A stretch of DNA of 64,000 nt from Lachnospiraceae bacterium 3-1 (GTDB taxonomy: Bacteria > Bacillota > Clostridia > Lachnospirales > Lachnospiraceae), in NCBI GenBank assembly GCA_000403255.2, contig KE159595.1:19214-83213 (forward strand), read 5' to 3'. Under the pieces are notes generated by a model. That model did not search any database. It was not told the origin of the DNA and worked only from the letters and a program-made list of their open reading frames with translations. Below are positions 7,539 through 15,932 of the stretch, one piece after another; position 1 is the first letter of the stretch, and each line of letters opens with the position of its first letter. A program made the translations under genes and the position numbers.

Positions 7539-8348
7539 CTATTTCCGTTTCTTCCTCTGGCCGACATAGCTTTTGAAGAATTTCGATTTTTCAAGGATAT
7601 GTACAAGCTGCCGGAACTCCACATCAGACAGCTTGTTATAATTGATACCCAGCCGCTTGCAGTAAAGCGCAGCCTGTTTTTCAAGAGGGCTTCCCTTGAA
7701 ATTTGCAACATCCTCTAAATCCTGTTTCAATTCTTCGGCAATGGTAGTTGGCGGCGCACTCTCACTGTCAGACTTGTGCGCAGCACGAATATCACGGACG
7801 ATTGCGCTTATGTCGTCCTGTATCATGTGGCTGAAATATTCGTCATCCTCAATGTGTGCAGCCTGCAAAATCCGGAGGTACGGGTCATCTTCCCCAGGGC
7901 GGTAGCGTTCTATGATTTCGTGCCGGACGGTATCAACAAGGGAGTTGAGGTTTTGAATCTGCATGGAAGCAATCCCATCCACATAAACCTCAATGTCAGC
8001 CAGAAACTTTATAAAATCCTTGTGGGTGGCAAGTTCACATAGCAGGCGGTTGTTAATCCGGCCGCTTTTCAGAAGCGCAACCATTTCGTCATTCAAATGC
8101 AATTCTGTTAAAGGCGTGTTGGCCTGCTCCCTGTTTTCTGTCCGGCATAACAGATAATCAACGGACACCCCATAAAAATCTGCCAGCGTGATAAGGTTGC
8201 CATGATTGATTTCTTTATTATCTTTGGATTCATAGCTGGCAAGGGCAGATTTTGAAATCTGCGTCAGCCGTGCCAGTTCTTCCAGATTCAGCCCTTTGTC
8301 CTTGCGCAGATCCCAAAGGCGTTCCTGTATGGTAGTCGCTCCTTTCAT
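7539..8348 (-). CDS. HTH repressor with large effector region
   Basis: A 269-residue protein. Residues about 5-65 form an XRE HTH: QERLWDLRKDKGLNLEELARL, then SKSALASYES, then LITLADFYGVSVDYLL. The rest is a mostly helical region with no recognised domain and a basic end (VGQRKKRK). This architecture recurs in regulators of Firmicute mobilizable elements. The start is ATG at 8348, because GGAG lies 7 bases before it and the longer frame runs through the promoter. A palindrome overlaps its -35 box, so autorepression is likely. Confidence 0.82.
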   Translation of the reverse strand: MKGATTIQERLWDLRKDKGLNLEELARLTQISKSALASYESKDNKEINHGNLITLADFYGVSVDYLLCRTENREQANTPLTELHLNDEMVALLKSGRINNRLLCELATHKDFIKFLADIEVYVDGIASMQIQNLNSLVDTVRHEIIERYRPGEDDPYLRILQAAHIEDDEYFSHMIQDDISAIVRDIRAAHKSDSESAPPTTIAEELKQDLEDVANFKGSPLEKQAALYCKRLGINYNKLSDVEFRQLVHILEKSKFFKSYVGQRKKRK

Positions 8349-8393
8349 GGGCGCACACTCCTTTCCGGCGGCTGCTTCCTGCCGCTTAACTGG

Positions 8394-8422
8394 ATTATAC
8401 CATACTTTCCACAATCGTGGAA
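8394..8422 (-). promoter_or_regulatory. Promoter with palindromic operator for the HTH repressor
   Basis: Reading on the minus strand: TTCCAC (8422-8417), 17-base spacer, TATAAT (8399-8394). The top strand reads TTCCACAATCGTGGAA at 8407-8422, an inverted repeat of 6+6 bases covering the -35 box. A half-site GTGGA occurs again near 8453. Confidence 0.7.
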
Positions 8423-8877
8423 ATTTCTGATATTTGCCCTTAATTCCTTTTTTGTGGACATACGGCACAGGGTACAAAAATGTCCTATGATATAGGCAGT
8501 TCATCGATGGATTATTCCAATCGAATGACCGGCCTGTATGGGATATGCTCCCCGGCGATGTAGCGCAACGACTTCCGGCAGGGAAACGGAGGAACCCTGA
8601 CCGCAACGAGCGTACCAAGCGGAGCGAAACGCCGCCAAAGACGGGGGCAGGAACGACAGTAGAGGGAACCGGCAAAAATGAACACCGAAACGATACCGAA
8701 ACATAACAATTTCACAGGGCATAGTCTGCCCTGCCCGTAATACCAAGGGAGATTTTGGGGCGGCTCCATGGCCGTATTTCCCCTGAAAATCGCCCCGAAA
8801 CGCTACACAAAAAACCACTATCCGCCCATTCCGGCTGTTACTGCTGAATCGGGCGGTTTTTCTATGAAGGAGGCGCT
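8423..8877. other. Noncoding control region upstream of the mobilizable element's rep genes
   Basis: No convincing gene on either strand; the long minus-strand frame here is an upstream extension of the repressor gene. The region holds short purine-rich repeats (GGAACC, CGGAGCGAAACG) and an intrinsic terminator-like hairpin near its end, CCGCCC (8822-8827) with GGGCGG (8851-8856) and a T run, 16 bases before the next start. It could contain an origin or the element's left end, but no attachment sequence was identified. Confidence 0.4.
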
Positions 8878-9069
8878 ATGCCGAGAATGTCAAAGAAGTT
8901 GAAGAAAGAGCTTGCTTTCTTCTTAAACGACCGGGGGCGCAGAAGCTACAATGAAGTCTGCCGGAAATGCCAGCATGAGTGTAAGCAGAGTTTCCGGGCT
9001 GTCATGATTGACTGCCCCCGCTATCTATCCAAACGAGCCAAAAGGAGGATACCACCCAATGAATTGTGA
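8878..9069 (+). CDS. Small Cys-rich conserved mobile-element protein
   Basis: A strongly basic 63-residue protein (PRMSKKLKKELAFFLNDRGR). It has a CRKCQHEC cluster and a further Cys in MIDCPRYL, so a structural zinc site is plausible. GAAGGAGG precedes the ATG. It overlaps the start of the RepA-type gene by 11 bases. I know the family only as an element-associated small protein without assigned function. Confidence 0.65.
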   Translation: MPRMSKKLKKELAFFLNDRGRRSYNEVCRKCQHECKQSFRAVMIDCPRYLSKRAKRRIPPNEL

Positions 9070-9397
9070 ATTTATGATAGCCAGTACGCCCCTGCCGCCC
9101 TGTATGCCGCTCCCAAAGGCAATGCTCCGGCTTCCAGTCAGCAATACGGCAAAGGTCATGTATGCCCGCCTGCTGGATGAAATCCTGACAAGGGGAACCG
9201 AGGACAGCAACGGGATTCTGTTTATCCGCTTCCCTGTCATGGAGATAGCGGCGGCGCTCTCCCGAAGCCCCCAGACCTGCAAGCGTTCCTTAAACGAACT
9301 GGAACAGGCCGGGATGATTATGCGTGTCCGTCAGGGAATCGGGGAGGTCAGCCACATCTATATCCTGCTCCCCAGGGAGGGCGCCGCCCATGAATGA
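9059..9397 (+). CDS. RepA_N-type replication initiator, short form
   Basis: A 112-residue protein covering the winged-helix region of RepA_N initiators: PLPKAMLRLPVSNTAKVMYA, then RLLDEIL, then FPVMEIAAALSRSPQTCKRS and LNELEQAGMI. Full plasmid RepA proteins are much longer, so this is a single-domain version. It probably binds the element origin or acts as a regulator. The start ATG 9059 is set by AAAAGGAGG at 9040-9048. It is part of a tightly packed run to 10195. Confidence 0.75.
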   Translation: MNCEFMIASTPLPPCMPLPKAMLRLPVSNTAKVMYARLLDEILTRGTEDSNGILFIRFPVMEIAAALSRSPQTCKRSLNELEQAGMIMRVRQGIGEVSHIYILLPREGAAHE

Positions 9398-9683
9398 GAA
9401 GCTGGAAAAACTGAATCAGGAGATTGAAAAGACCGAAGCAAGGCTGCGGCGGGCGCAGCATAAGGAGAAAATGCTGGAACACCAGATAAAGACCCTGAAC
9501 CGGAAGGAACGGACGCACCGGCTCTGTACCAGAGGGGCAATGCTGGAAAGCCATCTACCCCACCCGGAAGCCGTGACGGACGGGCAGGTCAGCACCATCT
9601 TAAAAGTATTGTTCCACCGGGGCGACACGAAGCGTCTTGTGGCACAGGTTCTTACCGAAAACCGGAAGGAGGACACGGAATGA
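9390..9683 (+). CDS. DUF3847 coiled-coil mobilization-associated protein
   Basis: A 97-residue protein. The first 50 residues are a basic coiled coil (KLEKLNQEIEKTEARLRRAQ, then HKEKMLEHQIKTLNRKER), followed by GAMLESHLP and VLFHRGDTKRLV. This is the DUF3847 pattern always found beside MobA/MobL relaxases, and a similar gene sits before the other relaxase at 32447. A MobC-like accessory role at oriT is a reasonable inference. It overlaps its upstream neighbour by 8 bases and its downstream neighbour by 4. Confidence 0.8.
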   Translation: MNEKLEKLNQEIEKTEARLRRAQHKEKMLEHQIKTLNRKERTHRLCTRGAMLESHLPHPEAVTDGQVSTILKVLFHRGDTKRLVAQVLTENRKEDTE

Positions 9684-10195
9684 AATTTTCAAAAAGCGAG
9701 CTGGACATTATCTACCAGTATGCCGCACCGACCAAGGCGGAAACACTTGCAGGTATGAAAGAAACCGTGCCGGTGATAAAGGACTTACTGACAAAGGCAA
9801 TCGTGGAGAACGCCATCCGAAAACTGGAAAAGATACCGGAGCCGGAGTGCAGCCAGTTTGTCGCAGCCACAAAAGCCCGGTTCCTTGCAGAGCGTGACAA
9901 TTCCATCCGCCAGCGGCTTGCGGCGGCAAAGGCACAGGAGCCGATTTTGCAGGGGCATGACCTGTCAGGGATAGAACGGTTCCATCCGGAAACCCGGCAC
10001 ATGATTACGCTGGAAGTACAGAAGGATTGCTTTGTCGGTTTTAAGGGGGAGCGGTTCCGCTTCTACCTCTCCGATGAAGGCTACCGGAACGCAAAGCGCA
10101 GTGAACAGGAGGGGGAAATTAAGATAAAAAGCCATGCCGCCGTTGCTGCTGGGAAGCTCTATCCTGACAAAAAGCCCCGACAGCAGGAGCGATAA
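9680..10195 (+). CDS. TTRAP-like transposon-transfer assisting protein
   Basis: A 171-residue protein. The N-terminal ~90 residues (KFSKSELDIIYQYAAPTKAE, then ETLAGMKE, then RDNSIRQRLAAAKAQE) align by eye with residues about 95-175 of the protein at 30215. Both resemble the TTRAP family of transfer-assisting proteins. The second half (GHDLSGIERFHPETRHMI, then CFVGFKGERFRFYLSDEGY) is an additional domain; in the 30215 protein a comparable domain precedes the TTRAP part. The order is thus permuted between the two elements. Role in transfer is inferred. Confidence 0.6.
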   Translation: MKFSKSELDIIYQYAAPTKAETLAGMKETVPVIKDLLTKAIVENAIRKLEKIPEPECSQFVAATKARFLAERDNSIRQRLAAAKAQEPILQGHDLSGIERFHPETRHMITLEVQKDCFVGFKGERFRFYLSDEGYRNAKRSEQEGEIKIKSHAAVAAGKLYPDKKPRQQER

Positions 10196-10210
10196 AAAAG
10201 CCTGTTCCAG

Positions 10211-10335
10211 AATCAAAGTGCGCCGGGCGCGCCTTGATTTTTGCAGGGAAGTTCTAACGTGGACGAGCCGGGCGCACTCACGTTGGCGGCTTTTCATGTG
10301 TGGAAAAATCAGAACGCGCCGGGCGCGTTCTGATT
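10211..10335. repeat. Array of three 29-nt hairpins with a common GCCGGGC centre
   Basis: Three inverted repeats of exactly 29 bases lie at 10211-10239 (arms AATCAA/TTGATT), 10256-10284 (AACGTG/CACGTT) and 10307-10335 (13-base arms starting AATCAGAACG, 3-base loop). Centres share GCCGGGC while the arms differ but stay complementary. They follow the TTRAP-like gene directly, with no T tract, so they are not ordinary terminators. An origin or oriT-linked role is possible. Confidence 0.7.
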
Positions 10336-10440
10336 TATGCCGCCTATGGCACAATTGGTACGGCTGATTCCCGACTGCCGGATATTCCGCTTGCAATTTT
10401 GGCTTCCAAAGTGAAAAGCTGGAAAATCCCCCTCTGAAAG

Positions 10441-10490
10441 AGGGCGCAATTATACACCACTTAGGAAAGTGATGCATTGCGCCCTGCCGG
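10441..10490 (+). other. Candidate oriT of the mobilizable element
   Basis: AGGGCGCAAT (10441-10450) is inverted at 10476-10485, and an inner stem CACTT/AAGTG lies at 10458-10471. The right arm ends in TTGCGCCCTGCC. Its TGCGCCCT core equals the core of the MOBQ nick region known from RSF1010 and Gram-positive relatives (TAAGTG/CGCCCT). A MobA/MobL relaxase gene of the same element lies 1.5 kb downstream. Based on sequence similarity only. Confidence 0.4.
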
Positions 10491-10732
10491 GAGCGTCCTG
10501 CGGACAGCGGATGATTTCCGTAGATTTTCAATCTGCTCCAATCATCACAGGGGACGCTACCCTTCCTCTGCGCTGGCTCCGCCAGCTACCCCTTTGCGGA
10601 CTTGCCGCCCGGAATTATCTTACACTGCAAGCTGCTCCTGTCCAACAAGTTTTCCGAAATCCAGCTATACTTTTTTGACAGGATAGCGTATAATGAAGCC
10701 AGTGAAAAATCGAAATTTGAAAGGAAAAATTG

Positions 10733-11359
10733 ATGAAGACTATTTTTATACACGGTTCGGGCCATAAATCAACAAGTTGGAATGAAACAATTTCACATAT
10801 GGAAGACAATAGAGATATCTTGTGTCCAGACCTATCTACAATTCTTAATGGCAAGGAAGCTTGTTATAAAAATTTATATTCTTCATTCAAAGAATATTGT
10901 AATAATAATGACGGACAAATAAACTTGTGCGGCATTTCGTTAGGGGGAATATTAGCATTACATTACACATTGGATTTCCCCGATAAAGTGAAATCACTTG
11001 TTTTGATTGGTACTCCTCATAAAATTCCCAGGGTAATATTTGGCATTCAAAATATCATTTTTAGACTTTTACCCAGATCAATGTTTGAAAATATGGCGTT
11101 TAATAAAAAAGACACTTTCATTTTGGGAAACTCCATGAGAGCATTGGATTTCAGTGACAGCATTAACAGTATAAAATGTCCTACTCTTTTGATTTGCGGA
11201 AAAAAAGATAGCGCCAACATTAAATCTGCGTATTATTTCCACCAAAATATTCAAAATGCAAAATTAGAAATCATCGAAAACACCGGACACGTTGTAAATG
11301 AAGAAAATCCTCTACTTTTAGCCCAAATATTAAACAAATATTATAACGAAACAAAATGA
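10733..11359 (+). CDS. Alpha/beta hydrolase
   Basis: A 208-residue alpha/beta hydrolase. The oxyanion region is FIHGSGH, the nucleophile elbow is GISLGG (Ser about residue 69), the acid is in LICGKKDSAN, and the catalytic His is in NTGHVVNEE. A full triad is therefore present. The base composition is far more AT-rich than the flanking backbone, which marks it as cargo. AAAGGA precedes ATG 10733. The substrate cannot be predicted. Confidence 0.85.
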   Translation: MKTIFIHGSGHKSTSWNETISHMEDNRDILCPDLSTILNGKEACYKNLYSSFKEYCNNNDGQINLCGISLGGILALHYTLDFPDKVKSLVLIGTPHKIPRVIFGIQNIIFRLLPRSMFENMAFNKKDTFILGNSMRALDFSDSINSIKCPTLLICGKKDSANIKSAYYFHQNIQNAKLEIIENTGHVVNEENPLLLAQILNKYYNETK

Positions 11360-11417
11360 AGCCTGCTACATTTATAGAATTGAGAGATAAAAATTCAGGT
11401 TTGTAAGGGAGAATACC

Positions 11418-11867
11418 ATGTCAGTTAATATAGCAGAAACATTTGAATTATTGTTCGATAAAAACAATAGTGTTGCTTACAAAGCATTACAAGAATTACA
11501 GAAAGAAAGCAAAAAAACGGATTGCGTTTATCCTTACATGGATAGGTTAAGCGATATGCTTGACAGCGACAATTCTTATATCCGCACGAGAGGGCTTACA
11601 TTGATTGCCTGTAATGCAAAATGGGATAAAGATTATAAGATTGATGAAATCATTGATAAATATTTGAAACACATAACAGACATCAAACCCATTACAGCAC
11701 GACAATGTATCAAACTATTGCCTGTTATTGCAAAAGATAAGCCCGAATTGAAGGATGATATTCTTTCCGCACTCCATAAGGCAAATACATCTGTTTATGA
11801 AGATAGTATGCAGCCATTAGTTTATAAGGATATTCAAAAAGCAATAAAAGAGATACAAAAAACTTAA
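11418..11867 (+). CDS. HEAT-repeat-like protein (often labelled SufBD protein)
   Basis: A 149-residue all-helical protein with repeat-like pairs (YPYMDRLSDMLDSDNSYIRT, then ARQCIKLLPVIAKDKPELKD, then ILSALHKANTSVY). This looks like HEAT/armadillo repeats. Related proteins in Clostridia are annotated as SufBD proteins, but I see no SufB/SufD core, so the name should not be taken as function. GGGAGAAT precedes the ATG. It follows the hydrolase as second AT-rich cargo gene. Confidence 0.6.
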   Translation: MSVNIAETFELLFDKNNSVAYKALQELQKESKKTDCVYPYMDRLSDMLDSDNSYIRTRGLTLIACNAKWDKDYKIDEIIDKYLKHITDIKPITARQCIKLLPVIAKDKPELKDDILSALHKANTSVYEDSMQPLVYKDIQKAIKEIQKT

Positions 11868-11941
11868 AAGGCTGTTTCTCATCTATCAGGCTGCTAACCA
11901 ATCTGACAACTAAATACCCGCCGCCCACCAGCGGCACACCC

Positions 11942-11975
11942 AAGCAGGAAACTGAAAAAGTTATCCTGCTTTTTT
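11942..11975 (+). terminator. Intrinsic terminator before the relaxase gene
   Basis: AAGCAGGA with AACT pairs to AGTT and TCCTGCTT across a short A-rich loop, followed by six T. It separates the cargo transcript from the relaxase gene. Confidence 0.7.
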
Positions 11976-12010
11976 CATGCCCGGAATCCGGGAGAAAGGA
12001 GGGCGCACAC

Positions 12011-13600
12011 TTGCCATGCCCGCACTGTAAAATCACCATCATCAAGCGGAGCAGCAATGAATCCGCTGTTTCTGCCGCCGCCTACCAGAGCGGCGAGAAG
12101 CTGTTCTCTGAATATGACCAAGAACAGAAGTATTATCCCTACAAGAACGAAGTCACCCACAAAGAAATCCTGCTCCCGCCCCATGTGCCGCCGGAGTTTG
12201 CAGACCGCAACACCCTATGGAACTCTGCCGAAGCGCAGGAAAAACAATGGAACTCCCAGCTTGCCCGGAGGTTTGTGCTTGCCATCCCAAGGGAAATCCC
12301 GCCGGAACAGTATGCCGACCTTATCCGTGACTACTGCCGGGAGTTTTTTGTTTCCAAGGGAATGATTGCCGACTTTGCCATCCACGACAAAGGGGACGGC
12401 AACCCCCACGCCCATATCCTGCTCACCATGCGGGCGATGGACGAAAAAGGGAAATGGCTCCCCAAGAGCCGAAAAGTATATGACCTTGATGAGAATGGGG
12501 AACGCATCCGGCTCCCGTCCGGCAGATGGAAAAGCCACAAGGAGAACACCGTAGATTGGAACGACCGGAAATACGCTGAAATCTGGCGGCAGGGATGGGC
12601 GGACACGGCCAACCGCTATCTGGAAGCCAACAGCCGCCCGGAACGGCTTGACCTGCGCTCCTATGCCCGACAGGGGATTGATAAAATCCCCACCGTCCAC
12701 ATGGGGCCTGCCGTCTGTCAGATGGAGAAGAAGGGAATCCAGACCAACATCGGCAACCTGAACCGGGACATCAAATCCGCCAACTCCCTCATGCAGTCCA
12801 TCCGCCAGATGGTGCGCCACTTAAAAGGCTGGATTGCCGACCTGAAAGAGAAAAAGGCCGTGCTGCTGGAAGTGTTGGAACAGGCCAAGGAGCCGACACT
12901 CCCGGAGCTGCTATTCCGGTATCTGGAACTGCGGAGTGGGGAACGTGCCGGCTGGACTTCCAGAGGGAAGCTGAAAGGAACCGTTGCCGACTACAATAAA
13001 GTGCAGGCGGCTATGGATTTCCTGCGGAAAAAGGGAATCTCCACCGTGGAGAGCCTTGACGCCCGGCTGGATGAAATCAGCAATACTGCAGTTTCTGTCA
13101 TGGGGAGCATGAAAAAAAGCGAGAAGCGTATCAAAGCCATCAACACCATGCTGTCCTATATTGACAAATATGAAGCGAACAAGCCAGTCCATGCGGAGTA
13201 TACCGCCATCGGCTGGAAGAAGAAAAAGGAGAAGTTTGCGGAGAGCCACAAGGAGGAACTGGACGCTTACAATGCCGCTATCCGGTATTTGAAAGCCAAC
13301 CTGAAAGGCAATTCCTACTCCCGTAAAGATTTGGAATCCGAACGGGAACAGCTTGCCGCCGCCCTGCCCGGACAGAGGAAGGAACTGGAAGCGGTTCAGG
13401 CAGATGTGAAGGTACTCCGTGACGTGCGCCACTGGCTCAATCAGGTATTGCCGCCCGAACAGTACCGCCAGACCGCCGAGCCGGGAAAGAAGCCGTCCGT
13501 ACAGGAGAGCCTGAAAGGGCGGCAGGAACGCATCCGGCAGGAGCAGGCAGGGAAACAGAAGCCGAGCCGGACACAGAAACAACAGAATATGGAACTTTAA
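12011..13600 (+). CDS. MobA/MobL-family (MOBQ) relaxase, element 2
   Basis: A 529-residue relaxase. The N-terminus (CKITIIKRSSNESAVSAAAY) carries the conserved tyrosine-containing motif of MobA/MobL proteins. The metal-binding HUH motif is NPHAHI (His133, His135), with a DLRSYARQGI motif further on. The C-terminal half is long coiled coil. It nicks oriT and pilots the strand into a type IV channel, probably supplied by the surrounding ICE. The start is TTG 12011, chosen because AAAGGAGGG (11995-12003) is 7 bases upstream and the nearby ATG is out of frame. Confidence 0.92.
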   Translation: MPCPHCKITIIKRSSNESAVSAAAYQSGEKLFSEYDQEQKYYPYKNEVTHKEILLPPHVPPEFADRNTLWNSAEAQEKQWNSQLARRFVLAIPREIPPEQYADLIRDYCREFFVSKGMIADFAIHDKGDGNPHAHILLTMRAMDEKGKWLPKSRKVYDLDENGERIRLPSGRWKSHKENTVDWNDRKYAEIWRQGWADTANRYLEANSRPERLDLRSYARQGIDKIPTVHMGPAVCQMEKKGIQTNIGNLNRDIKSANSLMQSIRQMVRHLKGWIADLKEKKAVLLEVLEQAKEPTLPELLFRYLELRSGERAGWTSRGKLKGTVADYNKVQAAMDFLRKKGISTVESLDARLDEISNTAVSVMGSMKKSEKRIKAINTMLSYIDKYEANKPVHAEYTAIGWKKKKEKFAESHKEELDAYNAAIRYLKANLKGNSYSRKDLESEREQLAAALPGQRKELEAVQADVKVLRDVRHWLNQVLPPEQYRQTAEPGKKPSVQESLKGRQERIRQEQAGKQKPSRTQKQQNMEL

Positions 13601-13672
13601 ACAGGCACTTGTTTTGTGATTGGAAACCGCAGGCAAGTGCCTTTTTCTTTGCAACAAAATGGATTTACAGAC

Positions 13673-13701
13673 AACGTGGGCGACATTGTGTCGCTCACGT
13701 T
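13673..13701. repeat. Fourth 29-nt hairpin between relaxase and primase genes
   Basis: AACGTGGGCGAC pairs with GTCGCTCACGTT through 12 positions with one G:U, loop ATTGT. It has the same length and the same AACGTG/CACGTT arms as the hairpin at 10256-10284 but a different centre. It ends 9 bases before the primase ribosome site, so it could also affect translation. Confidence 0.65.
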
Positions 13702-13725
13702 GGGATTATCAGGAGGGAACGCCTA

Positions 13726-14373
13726 TTGAACGTATTTGAAGCCGTGAAACAGTCCGTCACCACAAGGCAGGCTGCGGAGCGTTATGGAATCAAAGTAAAC
13801 CGGAACGGGATGTGCGTCTGCCCGTTCCACAACGACAAAAACCCAAGCATGAAGACCGACCGCCGCTTCTTCTGCTTCGGATGCGGAGCCACCGGGGACG
13901 TGATCGACTTTGTTTCCCGGCTCCACGGCATCGGGAGCAGGGAAGCCGCCCTCATGCTGGCGCAGGACTTCTCCATCCCCTATGAGGACGGGAGGAACGC
14001 CGGGAAGCAGCCTATCCGTCCATGCCTGCGGAGGGAAACCGAGGAACAGAAATTTAAGCGCATGGAGCGGCACTGTTTCCGTGTGCTGTCTGACTATTAC
14101 CATCTCCTGCGCCGCTGGAAGGAGGAATATGCCCCACGTCAACCGGACGAAGCATGGAACCCCCGTTTTACGGAAGCCCTGCAGAACATGAGCCGTCTGG
14201 AATATTTAATGGACGTACTCCTGTCCGGGGAGCTTCCGGAGCGGGCAGCGCTTATCATAGACTGCGGAAAGGAAGTGAGGAATCTTGAAAGACGAATGGC
14301 AGAGCTTACCGCCAGAGATACGGCAGGAAATAACGAACATGGCAGACAGCACAGAGCCGCCCCGGAGCGTTGA
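13726..14373 (+). CDS. CHC2 zinc-finger DNA primase-like protein
   Basis: A 216-residue protein. The zinc domain of bacterial primases is clear: CVCPFHNDKNPSM, then FFCFGCGATGDVIDFV, so the ligands are Cys-His-Cys-Cys. The catalytic toprim domain of DnaG is absent, replaced by a helical region. Such short primase-type proteins pair with a VapE helicase in phage satellites and mobilizable elements. The start is TTG 13726 with AGGAGGG at 13711-13717. Its 3' end overlaps the VapE-like gene by 89 bases. Confidence 0.85.
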   Translation: MNVFEAVKQSVTTRQAAERYGIKVNRNGMCVCPFHNDKNPSMKTDRRFFCFGCGATGDVIDFVSRLHGIGSREAALMLAQDFSIPYEDGRNAGKQPIRPCLRRETEEQKFKRMERHCFRVLSDYYHLLRRWKEEYAPRQPDEAWNPRFTEALQNMSRLEYLMDVLLSGELPERAALIIDCGKEVRNLERRMAELTARDTAGNNEHGRQHRAAPER

Positions 14374-15682
14374 GGAGGTCAAGTCCATGCTGGAAACCAC
14401 AGAGAAAGGCGGCTTCCGCAACAGCATGAGCAACTGCCTGACCGTGTTCCAGCGCGACCCGCTCCTGTCCGGGGCGGTTGCCTACAACCTGCTGACCGAC
14501 CGCACCGATATATTAAAGCCTATTGGATACAAAAGAACCACCGGAAGCCCCATGACTGACACGGACATGAAATATATCCGGCTGTATCTGGAAAAAACCT
14601 ACGGCCTGACAAGCGAGAAGAAGATACAGGACGCCGCCAGCCTTGCCGCCGATGAGAACAGCTACCACCCTGTCCGGGAGTATTTAAACAGCCTGACATG
14701 GGACGGAACTGAACGGATACGCTCCTGCCTGCGACACTTTTTAGGAGCAGCCACCGACCAGTACACCTATGAAGCCCTGCGCCTGTTCTTATTGGGAGCC
14801 ATCCACCGGGCATTTTCCCCCGGATGTAAATTCGAGGTCATGCTCTGCCTTGTGGGAGGTCAGGGAGCCGGGAAGTCCACCTTCTTCCGCCTGCTGGCGG
14901 TCAAAGACGAGTGGTTCTCCGATGATTTACGGAAGCTGGACGACGACAACGTATACCGCAAGCTGCAAGGCCACTGGATAATCGAGATGTCGGAGATGAT
15001 TGCCACCGCAAACGCAAGGAGCATAGAGGAAATCAAGTCATTTTTGAGCCGCCAGAAGGAGGTTTACAAGATACCCTACGAAACCCACCCGGCAGACCGC
15101 CCAAGGCAGTGCGTGTTTGGCGGCACGTCCAATGCCCTTGACTTCCTGCCCCTTGACCGCTCCGGCAACCGCCGTTTTATTCCCATACAGGTATGTCCGG
15201 AACAGGCGCAAATCCATATCTTAGAGGACGAAGCCGCTTCCAGAGCCTATTTAAGCCAGGTATGGGCGGAAGCGATGGAGATTTACAAAAGCGGCAGATG
15301 GAAGCTGACATTCAGCCCGGAAATGGTGCGCTATCTAAAAGAACACCAGCGGGACTTTATGCCGGAGGACACCAAAGCCGGGATGATTCAGGCTTTCCTT
15401 GACAGCTACCCCGGCGATACCATCTGCTCCAAGCAGCTCTACAGGGAAGCCCTGAACCATGCCTTTGACGAGCCGAAACAATGGGAGATACGGGAAATCA
15501 ACGAGATTATGAACCAGTGCGTCACCGGCTGGAAGTATTTTTCCAATCCCCGGATGTTCGCCGGGTACGGCAGGCAGAAGGGATGGGAACGGGGGCAGGC
15601 GGCAACGGACACCGGCAACGGGGCTGAAAAAACCCCTGACGGATTCCAGCCAGTGCCGGAACAGATGGAGCTTCCATTCTGA
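14285..15682 (+). CDS. VapE-family replicative helicase-like ATPase
   Basis: A 465-residue protein with Walker A GGQGAGKST (about residues 191-199), the WIIEMSEM Walker B block and the sensor-like FGGTSNALDFLPLDRSGNRRF motif, all typical of virulence-associated E proteins (superfamily 3-like helicases). With the CHC2 primase it forms a replication module. The start is TTG 14285 after GTGAGG. The N-terminal 90 residues are a variable domain and the C-terminus is a helical tail (MELPF). Confidence 0.88.
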   Translation: MKDEWQSLPPEIRQEITNMADSTEPPRSVEEVKSMLETTEKGGFRNSMSNCLTVFQRDPLLSGAVAYNLLTDRTDILKPIGYKRTTGSPMTDTDMKYIRLYLEKTYGLTSEKKIQDAASLAADENSYHPVREYLNSLTWDGTERIRSCLRHFLGAATDQYTYEALRLFLLGAIHRAFSPGCKFEVMLCLVGGQGAGKSTFFRLLAVKDEWFSDDLRKLDDDNVYRKLQGHWIIEMSEMIATANARSIEEIKSFLSRQKEVYKIPYETHPADRPRQCVFGGTSNALDFLPLDRSGNRRFIPIQVCPEQAQIHILEDEAASRAYLSQVWAEAMEIYKSGRWKLTFSPEMVRYLKEHQRDFMPEDTKAGMIQAFLDSYPGDTICSKQLYREALNHAFDEPKQWEIREINEIMNQCVTGWKYFSNPRMFAGYGRQKGWERGQAATDTGNGAEKTPDGFQPVPEQMELPF

Positions 15683-15701
15683 AAAAATCCGGTCAGGGAC
15701 A

Positions 15702-15890
15702 GCCCGTTGCACACTTCGTTGCTATCCCGTTGCCGAGCCGGTTGCCGGGGAAAATCCCGTAACTATCGGCTTTTCTCCCCTTTAACAACCAAAGCAACAG
15801 AAAAATAAAAGAAAAAGTATAAAATAACCCAACCGCCAGACAAGGATTAGTTTCATGGTTTTTTGAAGCCCGTTGCCGGACTTCGTTGCC
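15702..15890. repeat. CGTTGC direct repeats in the VapE-recombinase gap
   Basis: The block AGCCCGTTGC, a two-base gap and ACTTCGTTGC occurs at about 15701-15722, and a near copy at 15867-15889. Additional CGTTGCC and GGTTGCC copies lie at 15728-15747. The 250-base gap 15683-15932 otherwise holds no gene. Role unknown; binding sites or a regulatory leader are possible. Confidence 0.5.
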
Positions 15891-15932
15891 GCTTCCCTGT
15901 CTGGCCTTTTCATGTATGGAGGACAACTGCCT

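Noticed and set aside
7462..7718. Plus-strand frame after the NTF2-like gene
   Set aside because: It covers the bidirectional terminator and the antisense of the HTH repressor.
10666..10694. Possible promoter TTGACA with TATAAT before the alpha/beta hydrolase
   Set aside because: The boxes are only about 9 bases apart, too close for a normal sigma-A promoter, so it was not called.
12911..13657. 248-codon minus-strand frame
   Set aside because: Antisense of the relaxase coiled coil, Leu/Phe-rich artefact.
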